Shown here: positions 1 to 7,186 of the stretch, piece after piece | Layout of the letters: every line of letters begins with the position of its first letter | Numbering within the stretch: position 1 is the first letter of the stretch | Origin: an uncultured bacterium | GTDB taxonomy: Bacteria; Bacillota; Clostridia; Oscillospirales; Oscillospiraceae | Direction of reading: 5' to 3' | Assembly: GCA_947364395.1 (NCBI GenBank) | Contig: CANASS010000045.1 | Span: 1-16,371 of the forward strand | Length of the DNA stretch: 16,371 bases | Notes under the pieces: generated by a model | Told to the model about the DNA's origin: nothing | What the model saw: only the letters and a program-made list of their open reading frames with translations | Databases searched by the model: none | Translations under genes and position numbers: made by a program

Positions 1-2538
1 CCCACGGCTGCGGACGCAGGCAGCTACACCGTCTGGTACAAGGCCGCCGCCACTGACGGCAACCACATGGACAGTACGCCGGTAAGGATGGGTCCTGTGG
101 CGATTTCCGCGAATACGGATACGCCTACCGTCCAATGCTCGCCGTCTGCCATTCAGTATGACAGCACGGAAAAGACTCCCACCGTCACTGTGACAGACTC
201 CGAGGGCTGTATCATCCCCGAGAGCGAATATACCGTAGAGCTGCCCTCTCCCCGGATCGAGGTGGGCAAATACACCGTCACCGTCACGGACAAACCCGGC
301 GGCAATTATGAGTTCTCTTCTCCCGTGGTGGTGACAGACGCTTTTGAAATCGTGGCCAAAGGCCAGAACCCCTTGTCCATCACCGACAAACCCGCTAATG
401 TCCGCTATGGTGATACCTTCAATCTGAGCGCGACAGGCGGTTCCGGCGGCGGCGCAATCAATTGGAGCATTGCGGAAAACGGCGTTGCAGCCATCGACGG
501 GAATGGACGCGTGACCGTAACAGGCGTTGGCACATTCACCGTGAAAGCGTTCCGGGAGGCCGCAGACGGCTACAGCCAGTCCAACACGGACAGCGTGCTG
601 TTTGAGGCAAAGGCGAAGCCCGTGACCCCGGTGGTGACCATCAAGCCTAAGGACTACGACGGCAATATCAACGTTGCCGCTGACGCCATCACAGTGACTG
701 TGAGGCCCGGCGATCTGGTCAGCGGTGATTCCATCACCATCAGCGGTTTGGAGGCTGTTTATAACAGCGCCAACGCCGGTACAAACAAGGCGGTCATGTT
801 GAATCACTCCAATGTGACAGTCAGCGGCACTCACTCAGACCGGTACGTCATCAACTGGCCCGACAGCGTCACAGGGACGATTGACCGGGTGGACGCCAAG
901 CTGGCAACCGCACCGGCGGGCAAGACATTGTTCTATAATGGAAGCGTACAAGAGCTTGTGAGCGCCGGAATCACAGAAAACAACATCGGCACGGTGGTGT
1001 ACAGCACGAGCCAGAACGGCGTTTACTCGGCGGACATTCCCACCGGCATCAACGCTGGAAAGTACGCCGTCTGGTACAAGGTGGCCGACAGCGTGAACTA
1101 CACCGGCATCGCCCCGGCGTCCATCGAAGTGGAGATCAAGAAGGCCACTCCGACCATTTCAAGCTACCCCCAGGCAAATCCTGGTGTGGCGGGGAAAACG
1201 CTGAATGAAATCGGTTTCCAAAACGGCGGCTCGGCGAGTGTGGATGGTAGCTTTGGTTGGAAAGATGGCAGCATCGTACCTACGACGGAAACGTCTCAAC
1301 AAGTCGTGGTATTCACGCCTGCGGACACGGCCAACTACACCACGTATGAGTTCTCAATTGATGTGACCATCCCAGCAGCCACGCCCCCAGCCGGAGGCGG
1401 CACAGACAACAGCGGCGGCAGTACGCCGCCAACAGCCACAGACGACACCCCGTCTGCGGACACAAGCTACACCCCGACGCGGACGACCATCCAAAACGGT
1501 ACGGCAACCACCGTCTTGAGCGCTTCGGACGGCAATCAGCTGGTAAAGGAGGCGGTCAAGAGCCAGAGCGGCACAATTGTCATCAAGCCGGAGATCACCA
1601 GCGGCGTGAGCAAAACCCAGGTGTCCATCCCGGCCTCCACGGTGAGCCAGATCCAGCGGGAGACCAACGCGGCGCTCACCGTCTCTACCCCCATCGCCGA
1701 CGCAACCATACCCCATGAGGCGCTGAGCACCCTGAGCCGCACCGGCGGCAGCGTCCAGGTGGCGGCGGAGCAGGTGGGACAGTCGGTGGTGCTGACCCTG
1801 AGCGCGGACGGCCAGCCGGTGGAGAACGTGCCCGGCGGCGTGACGCTCACCGTCCCGGCGGAGAACGCCGGACCCGGCACTGTGGCGGTACTGGTCCATG
1901 AGGACGGCGCCCGGGAGATTATCCCGCGCAGCGTGGTGAAGAACGGCAAAGTGACCGCCCAGCTGAGCGGTTCCGCCACCGTGGAGATCGTGGACAACAG
2001 CAAGACCTTTGCCGACGTGCGGCCCACGGACTGGGCGGCTGAGGCGGTGAGCTTCGCAAGCGCCCGCCAGCTGTTCAACGGCACCAGCGAGACCACCTTC
2101 AGCCCGGAGGGGACCACCAGCCGGGGCATGGTAGCCACTGTGCTCTACCGGCTGGAGGGCCAGCCGGACCAGGCTCCGGCAAGCGCCTACAACGATGTCA
2201 GCGGCGACGCCTGGTACGCGGACAGTATCGCCTGGGCCGCGGAAAACGGCATTGTAAACGGCTATGGGGACGGCACGTTCGGCCCCAATGACAGCGTCAC
2301 CCGGGAGCAGTTTGTGGTGATGCTCTGGAGGTATCTGGGAAGCCCCGAGGCAAAGGGCAGCGGCCTGGACGCCTTCACCGACGCGGACCAGATCAACGGC
2401 TACGCCGTGGAGGCGCTGTGCTGGGCCGTGGAGAACGGCGTTCTGAACGGCAACGGCAACGGTAAGCTCGTCCCCGGCGGGACGGCGACCCGCGCCGAGG
2501 CGGCCCAAATGCTGAAGAACTTCATGGAAAATACCTGA
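1..2538 (+). CDS. Secreted SLH-domain surface protein with Ig/YDG-like repeats (5' end outside window)
   Basis: The frame is open from base 1. The bases before the first ATG (67) encode a stretch resembling the repeat unit near nt 1045-1110 (AG-Y-VWYK), so the gene begins upstream and 845 codons are visible. The N-terminal two thirds look like stacked beta-sandwich repeats: Ig-like modules to about nt 620 and YDG/MBG-type modules to about 1370. A Gly/Thr/Pro-rich linker follows at about 1370-1480, then a stalk domain. Three SLH domains close the protein at about 2005-2160, 2188-2340 and 2374-2529, with recognisable FADV, YNDV and FTDA openings and TRE/TRAE motifs. SLH triplets are known to bind pyruvylated secondary wall polymer, so the protein should be displayed on the cell surface, as an adhesin or S-layer-associated protein. 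No catalytic motif was recognised and the ligand is unknown. A terminator follows 53 bases after the stop. Confidence 0.9.
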   Translation, partial: PTAADAGSYTVWYKAAATDGNHMDSTPVRMGPVAISANTDTPTVQCSPSAIQYDSTEKTPTVTVTDSEGCIIPESEYTVELPSPRIEVGKYTVTVTDKPGGNYEFSSPVVVTDAFEIVAKGQNPLSITDKPANVRYGDTFNLSATGGSGGGAINWSIAENGVAAIDGNGRVTVTGVGTFTVKAFREAADGYSQSNTDSVLFEAKAKPVTPVVTIKPKDYDGNINVAADAITVTVRPGDLVSGDSITISGLEAVYNSANAGTNKAVMLNHSNVTVSGTHSDRYVINWPDSVTGTIDRVDAKLATAPAGKTLFYNGSVQELVSAGITENNIGTVVYSTSQNGVYSADIPTGINAGKYAVWYKVADSVNYTGIAPASIEVEIKKATPTISSYPQANPGVAGKTLNEIGFQNGGSASVDGSFGWKDGSIVPTTETSQQVVVFTPADTANYTTYEFSIDVTIPAATPPAGGGTDNSGGSTPPTATDDTPSADTSYTPTRTTIQNGTATTVLSASDGNQLVKEAVKSQSGTIVIKPEITSGVSKTQVSIPASTVSQIQRETNAALTVSTPIADATIPHEALSTLSRTGGSVQVAAEQVGQSVVLTLSADGQPVENVPGGVTLTVPAENAGPGTVAVLVHEDGAREIIPRSVVKNGKVTAQLSGSATVEIVDNSKTFADVRPTDWAAEAVSFASARQLFNGTSETTFSPEGTTSRGMVATVLYRLEGQPDQAPASAYNDVSGDAWYADSIAWAAENGIVNGYGDGTFGPNDSVTREQFVVMLWRYLGSPEAKGSGLDAFTDADQINGYAVEALCWAVENGVLNGNGNGKLVPGGTATRAEAAQMLKNFMENT

Positions 2539-2591
2539 CGCAGAAGCTTTAAATCAGGCCCGCGCGCAGTCAAGCGCACCCAATGAACGGC

Positions 2592-2630
2592 AAACCCGCT
2601 GCATTTCTTAATGAATGCAGCGGGTTTTGC
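2592..2630 (+). terminator. Intrinsic terminator between convergent genes
   Basis: A perfect 14-bp stem (2592-2605 with 2614-2627) encloses an 8-base loop and runs into TTTTG. It ends the SLH-protein gene. Because it lies between convergent genes it may also stop transcription of the acetyltransferase gene from the other side, although the T-run on that side is short. Confidence 0.85.
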
Positions 2631-2684
2631 GTTTCCTGTATTGTTTTCAGAGCTTTAAAGCCTTGTCCTGGCGGCCCATGCTTT

Positions 2685-3344
2685 TCAGCGGCAGGGAGGG
2701 GATGCGCTCCGCTCCCCTGCGAAGCGGTCCAGCTCCTGGTCCAGCGCGGCGTAGAACTGTCCCATATGCACCCCGTCCACCAGAGCGTGGTTGACCAGCA
2801 GGGTGACGGGCAGAACGGTCCGCCCGCCCTCCTGGCCGTATTTTCCCCAGGTGAGGCGGGGATTGCTGTCGGCGGGAACGGGTACGGGCTGGCGCAGGGC
2901 GGTATACCCCACCCAGGGCAGGGTGGACACAAACAACAGGCTCACACCATCCTCCCCGTCGTCCAGGCCGCCGTGGAGCCGGGCCTCTTCCTGAGCGGCA
3001 CGGGCGGCGGGAAGAAATTCCCCAAAGGGGCGCGTACAGTCCAGGCGGCAGTAGCTGTAGGTCCCGTCCTCCCGCAGCACCGTGTGGGAGGTGTCGCAGG
3101 CGGCAAACTCCACCGGCCTGCCCTCCAGAATTCGCTGGCGCAGCTGAGGGACCGCGTTGGCCGCCCGTCCGGCACAGTACAAAAAGCTGAGAAAAAAGGG
3201 CAGGTCCGCTCCCTTGCAGGCGGCCAGAAATTGGGTGATGTCCACCGGGACCGTCACCCCGGCGTAGGGGTCGGGCATGGCGCTGAAGTATTCAAAATGT
3301 TCCCGGCGGGGGTATCCCTCCCAGTCAATGACGCGGTATTCCAT
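2685..3344 (-). CDS. CatA-like O-acetyltransferase (chloramphenicol acetyltransferase family)
   Basis: The 219-residue product has the usual length of a trimeric type-A chloramphenicol acetyltransferase. Visible family marks are the N-terminal RREHFEYF (13-20), the LPWVGY segment (142-147), TWGKY (165-169) and the catalytic block NHALVDG (185-191), with His186 as the general base and Asp190. The classical enzymes have HH where this one has NH, a form I associate with CAT-like family members whose substrate is often not established. Acetyl-CoA-dependent O-acetylation is therefore likely, but chloramphenicol resistance is not shown. The frame is open further upstream to 3560. The ATG at 3344 was chosen because a GGAG site lies 10-11 bases before it and a promoter overlaps the longer reading. 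It is a single-gene unit, divergent from ptsI. Confidence 0.88.
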   Translation of the reverse strand: MEYRVIDWEGYPRREHFEYFSAMPDPYAGVTVPVDITQFLAACKGADLPFFLSFLYCAGRAANAVPQLRQRILEGRPVEFAACDTSHTVLREDGTYSYCRLDCTRPFGEFLPAARAAQEEARLHGGLDDGEDGVSLLFVSTLPWVGYTALRQPVPVPADSNPRLTWGKYGQEGGRTVLPVTLLVNHALVDGVHMGQFYAALDQELDRFAGERSASPPCR

Positions 3345-3369
3345 CCTGTTTGCTCCTCTCTTTTTGATT

Positions 3370-3398
3370 ATTATACTATGACCCCTGAAAAAACGCAA
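3370..3398 (-). promoter_or_regulatory. SigA-type promoter of the CatA-like gene
   Basis: Read on the minus strand, TTGCGT (3393-3398) and a perfect TATAAT (3370-3375) are separated by 17 bases. The -10 box lies 25 bases upstream of the chosen ATG, which fixes the shorter start of the acetyltransferase. Confidence 0.75.
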
Positions 3399-3488
3399 GG
3401 GAGGCCCCTTCCCATGGAGAAAGCACCCCCCTCTGTTTTTCGTCATACCGCACAAAAAGCGCTCCGTATCCTTGGCTAATGTGTTCGA

Positions 3489-3518
3489 TTTACATTGGCT
3501 CTCCCAATCTGATATGAT
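3489..3518 (+). promoter_or_regulatory. Probable SigA-type promoter of ptsI
   Basis: TTTACA (3489-3494) and TATGAT (3513-3518) are 18 bases apart. The leader of about 75 bases contains a 7-bp dyad, CCCCGCT (3536-3542) with AGCGGGG (3565-3571). No T-run follows it, so it is not an intrinsic terminator. Its role is unknown. Confidence 0.6.
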
Positions 3519-3599
3519 AGAATGAAATGAAAAGCCCCCGCTCAGGGAGGCGCGAGGCAAGATAAGCGGGGAAATCTAAAATTATGGGAGGAAACAAAT

Positions 3600-5252
3600 A
3601 TGATCCTGATGCAGGGACAGGGTGTATCCAAAGGCGTGGTGCAGGGACCCATCTACTTTTACCGGCGGGCGGAGGCTTCCGCCCCCCCCACGGCCGCCGC
3701 CAGCCTGGAGGAGGAAAAGCGCCGCCTGGAGGAGGCCAGGGAGAAATCTATGGACCAGCTCAGCGCCCTGGCGGACAAGGCGCGGGAGGAGGCCGGAGAC
3801 GAGGCCGCCATGCTGTTCGAGACCCACGCCATGTTTGTGGAGGACGAGGACTTCTGCGACTGCATGAACGCCGCCCTGGAGGAGGGCTGCACCGCGGAGC
3901 GGGCGGCGGAGACGGCCGGGGAGCAGTTCGCCGCCATGCTGGCCGCTATGGACGACGCATATATGCAGGCCCGGGCCGCCGACATCAAAGATGTGACCCG
4001 GCGCATTTTGAACAACCTGATGGGGGTGACGGAGGGCGGCATCGACTGGGAGGAGCCGGTGATTTTGGCCGCCGACGATTTGGCACCCTCCGAGACCCTT
4101 CAGCTGGACAAAAGCAAGATTTTGGGCTTCATCACCCAGGGCGGCTCGGGCAGCAGCCACACCGCCATCCTGGCCCGCACCATGGGCATCCCCGCCATCT
4201 GCGGCCTGGGGGACCAGCTCAAGGCGGAGCTGAACGGACGGATGGCCTGCATCGACGGTGAGACGGGCAAGGTGGCCATGGACCCGGACGACATCACCCT
4301 CGCCGCCTTCCAGGCCAAGCTGGAAAAGCAGCAGGAGATGAAAACCCTCATGGAGACCATGAAGGGCCAGGAGGATGTGACCCTGGACGGGCGGCACATG
4401 ATGGTGTACTGCAACATCGGCTCACCGGAGGACGTGGCGGCGGTGCTGTCCAACGACGGCCAGGGCATCGGCCTGTTCCGGTCCGAGTTTTTGTACTTGG
4501 CGGCCAGCGATTATCCCACCGAGGAGGAGCAGTTTAAAGCTTACAAAGAGGTGGCCTCCGCCATGGAGGGAAAGCGGGTGGTGATCCGCACCCTGGATAT
4601 CGGGGCTGACAAGCAGGTGGACTATTTTGAGATGCAGAAAGAGGAAAATCCGGCCCTGGGCGTCCGGGCCATCCGCATCTGCCTGAACCGGCCCGAGGTG
4701 TTCCGCACCCAGCTGCGGGCCCTGTACCGGGCCTCCGCCTACGGCAGGGTGGCCATCATGTTCCCCATGATTACCTCCGTGTGGGAGGTGAAGGAGTGCA
4801 AGCGGGCCTGTCAGAAGGTGATGGCCGAGCTGGACAAGGAAGGGATTCCCTACAACAAGGACACCGAGCTGGGCATCATGATCGAGACTCCGGCTTCCGT
4901 GCTGGTGGCGGAGGAGCTGGCCCGCGAGGTGGACTTCTTCTCGGTGGGTACCAACGACCTGACCCAGTACACCCTGGCCTGCGACCGTCAGGCCAACGAC
5001 CTGGGCAAGTTCTTCGATCCCCACCACCCCGCCGTCCTCCGGGCGCTGAAGATCGCCGCGGACGCCGCCCACAAGGCGGGCATCTGGATCGGCATCTGCG
5101 GGGAGCTGGGGGCGGACCTGACCCTGCTGGAGACGTTTTTGGCCATCGGTATCGACGAGCTGTCCGTGTCCCCCTCCTCCGTCCTGCCCCTGCGGGCGGA
5201 GCTCCGGAAGTCCATCGCCAAAACCTGCACCCTGGAAAAGCTGGAGTGCTGA
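3600..5252 (+). CDS. ptsI: Phosphoenolpyruvate-protein phosphotransferase (PTS enzyme I)
   Basis: Cytoplasmic enzyme I takes the phosphoryl group from phosphoenolpyruvate onto a histidine and passes it to HPr, energising PTS sugar uptake. The 550 residues show the N-terminal HPr-binding/phosphohistidine domain with GGSGSSHTA, where His187 is the phosphorylated residue, and a C-terminal PEP-binding barrel. The barrel carries GLFRSEF (Arg294), RTLDIGADK (Arg330), MIETP (Glu429), GTNDLTQY (Asn452-Asp453) and the catalytic Cys500 in GICGE. All core residues are present, so the protein should be active. It is slightly shorter than the 575-residue E. coli enzyme. GGGAGG at 3586-3591 lies 8 bases before the ATG. 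The gene stands alone between its own promoter and a terminator, and no HPr (ptsH) or permease gene is in the window. Confidence 0.97.
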   Translation: MILMQGQGVSKGVVQGPIYFYRRAEASAPPTAAASLEEEKRRLEEAREKSMDQLSALADKAREEAGDEAAMLFETHAMFVEDEDFCDCMNAALEEGCTAERAAETAGEQFAAMLAAMDDAYMQARAADIKDVTRRILNNLMGVTEGGIDWEEPVILAADDLAPSETLQLDKSKILGFITQGGSGSSHTAILARTMGIPAICGLGDQLKAELNGRMACIDGETGKVAMDPDDITLAAFQAKLEKQQEMKTLMETMKGQEDVTLDGRHMMVYCNIGSPEDVAAVLSNDGQGIGLFRSEFLYLAASDYPTEEEQFKAYKEVASAMEGKRVVIRTLDIGADKQVDYFEMQKEENPALGVRAIRICLNRPEVFRTQLRALYRASAYGRVAIMFPMITSVWEVKECKRACQKVMAELDKEGIPYNKDTELGIMIETPASVLVAEELAREVDFFSVGTNDLTQYTLACDRQANDLGKFFDPHHPAVLRALKIAADAAHKAGIWIGICGELGADLTLLETFLAIGIDELSVSPSSVLPLRAELRKSIAKTCTLEKLEC

Positions 5253-5284
5253 GCGCCCCCAGACGTTGAAAATCCTGGCCGCCG

Positions 5285-5314
5285 GAGCCCCCGCCCAAGC
5301 GGGGGCTCTTTTTT
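5285..5314 (+). terminator. Intrinsic terminator after ptsI
   Basis: A perfect 10-bp GC-rich stem (5285-5294 with 5299-5308), a CCAA loop and six Ts (5309-5314) form a textbook rho-independent terminator 32 bases after the ptsI stop. Confidence 0.95.
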
Positions 5315-5340
5315 GTGCTGTCAGACAGCCAATTTCCCAC

Positions 5341-5369
5341 TGGACAGACGGCGGGGACCGTGATAGACT
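5341..5369 (+). promoter_or_regulatory. Probable SigA-type extended -10 promoter of the ABC exporter operon
   Basis: TGGACA (5341-5346) and TAGACT (5364-5369) are 17 bases apart, and a TGA directly before the -10 box makes an extended -10. It sits between the ptsI terminator and the GTG start at 5405. Confidence 0.55.
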
Positions 5370-5404
5370 GTAAAGACGTTTTGTGAGACGGGGGGAAATC
5401 CGGC

Positions 5405-7186
5405 GTGATTTTCGGAAGGCACATCAATAAATATTATTTGAAGTACGCGGGCTGGCTGCTGCTGGGATTGGCGGCCCTGGTGCTGGTGGACTATATCCAG
5501 CTGGTGGTGCCCAACCTGTACCAACAGGTCATCAACGGCATGAACATGGGCTATGTGGCGGTGGACGGCGTGAACCTCCCCTTCGACATGAACTTCCTGC
5601 TGGACCGGATCTGCCTGCCTATGGTGGGCATTGTGGTGGCCATGGTGGTGGGCCGGTTTTTGTGGCGGGTGTGCATCTTCGGCGCGGCCATCAAGGTGGA
5701 GACCGGCCTGCGCAATGAGATGTTCGACCACGCCAAGGACCTGTCCCGGCAGTTCTACCAGGAGAACAAGGTGGGCGGGCTCATGAGCCTGTTCACCAAC
5801 GACCTGGAGACGGTGCAGGACTGCTATGGCTCCGGCTTCCTCATGTTTTTTGACGCGCTGCTGCTGGGCGGGCTGTCGGTCCACCACATGTGGCGGATGG
5901 ACCCCTTCATGACCACCCTGACCATGATACCCATGGCCCTGCTGCTGGCGTCCAGCGCGGTGGTGGGACGCCACATGATGAAAAAGTGGGACGTGCGCCA
6001 GGCGGCGTTTTCCAAGCTGTCCGACTTCGCCCAGGAGAGTTTTTCCGGCATCGCCGTCATCAAGGCCTTTGTGAAGGAGGCCAAAGAGCTGCTGGCCTTC
6101 CAGGACCTGAACCGGGAGAACGAGGAGGCCAACGTGGACTTCACCCGGTCGGCGGTGCTGCTGCGTATTCTGGTCACCCTGTTCGTGGAGTCGGTGGTCT
6201 GCGTCATTCTGGGCTACGGCGGCTGGCTGGTGTGGAAGGGAGCCTTCAACGCCGGACAGCTGATGGAGTTCATCGGCTATTTTGGGGCCGTCGTGTGGCC
6301 CATCATGGCGGTGTCCGAGCTCATCGACATGACCAGCCGGGGCATGGCCTCCCTCAAGCGCATCAGCGCCCTGCTGGACGCGCCCCAGGATGTGGCGGAC
6401 CGCCCGGACGTGTCCCCCCTGGGGGAGGTCAGAGGGGACGTGGAATTCCGCCACCTCACCTTCCGCTACCCGGACGGGGAGTTTGACGCCCTGCGGGATG
6501 TGTCCTTCACCATCCGCGCCGGGGAGCGGGTTGGCATCGTGGGCCGCACCGGCTCGGGCAAGACCACGGTGGTGGACCTGATCCTGCGCACCTGCAACGT
6601 CCCCGACGGCTCCGTGTTTGTGGACGGCCGCGACGTGAACACCGTCCCCATCCGGGATGTGCGCCGGGCGGCGGCCTACGTGCCCCAGGATAACTTTTTG
6701 TTCAGCGACACCATCGCCCGGAACATCGACTTCACCGAGACGGTCCCTGACCGGGAGCGGGTGTCCATCGCCGCAGTGCTGGCCGACGTGGACGGCGACG
6801 TGCGGGATTTCCCCCTGGGCTACGACACCGTGCTGGGGGAGCGGGGGGTTACCGTGTCCGGCGGGCAGAAGCAACGCATTTCCATTGCCCGGGCCCTCAT
6901 CAAGGACGCCCCCATCCTGATTCTGGACGACTCGGTGTCGGCTGTGGACACCCAGACGGAGCGGGCCATTCTGGACAATTTGAAGCAGACCCGGAAGGGC
7001 CGCACCACCATCCTCATCGCCCACCGCATCTCCACGGTGGAGCAGATGGACCGCATCATCTTTTTGGAGGACGGGGCGGTCACCGCCGTCGGTACCCATC
7101 AGGAGCTGTACGAGGGCTGTCCCGCCTATCATCACATGGTGGAGCTGCAAAAACTGGAGGAGGAGGGAGCGAAGCACAATGGGTGA
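5405..7186 (+). CDS. ABC exporter half-transporter, degenerate-site subunit
   Basis: A 593-residue fusion of a six-helix membrane domain (about 15-310) and a nucleotide-binding domain (about 345-580). The latter shows Walker A GRTGSGKTT (380-388), Q-loop at VPQDN, signature VSGGQ (484-488), Walker B ILILDD (504-509) and the H-loop His540. The catalytic Glu after Walker B is replaced by Asp509, while the signature is canonical. This is the pattern of the non-catalytic-site partner in heterodimeric exporters such as LmrCD, BmrCD and TM287/288. It should pair with the next gene product and expel drugs, lipids or peptides; the substrate is not readable. The start is GTG. An in-frame stop at 5384-5386 excludes a longer product, and a GGGGGG run ends 9 bases before it. 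The stop overlaps the next gene by 8 bases. Confidence 0.93.
   Translation: MIFGRHINKYYLKYAGWLLLGLAALVLVDYIQLVVPNLYQQVINGMNMGYVAVDGVNLPFDMNFLLDRICLPMVGIVVAMVVGRFLWRVCIFGAAIKVETGLRNEMFDHAKDLSRQFYQENKVGGLMSLFTNDLETVQDCYGSGFLMFFDALLLGGLSVHHMWRMDPFMTTLTMIPMALLLASSAVVGRHMMKKWDVRQAAFSKLSDFAQESFSGIAVIKAFVKEAKELLAFQDLNRENEEANVDFTRSAVLLRILVTLFVESVVCVILGYGGWLVWKGAFNAGQLMEFIGYFGAVVWPIMAVSELIDMTSRGMASLKRISALLDAPQDVADRPDVSPLGEVRGDVEFRHLTFRYPDGEFDALRDVSFTIRAGERVGIVGRTGSGKTTVVDLILRTCNVPDGSVFVDGRDVNTVPIRDVRRAAAYVPQDNFLFSDTIARNIDFTETVPDRERVSIAAVLADVDGDVRDFPLGYDTVLGERGVTVSGGQKQRISIARALIKDAPILILDDSVSAVDTQTERAILDNLKQTRKGRTTILIAHRISTVEQMDRIIFLEDGAVTAVGTHQELYEGCPAYHHMVELQKLEEEGAKHNG

Noticed and set aside
1354..2508. 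Minus-strand 384-codon frame opposite the SLH domains
   Set aside because: The composition is Gly/Ala/Arg/His-rich with no motif, and the plus strand encodes clear SLH domains.
2583..3479. Plus-strand 298-codon frame opposite the acetyltransferase
   Set aside because: It runs through a strong terminator and through the acetyltransferase promoter. It has no ribosome site or family pattern, while the minus strand has a complete CAT fold signature.
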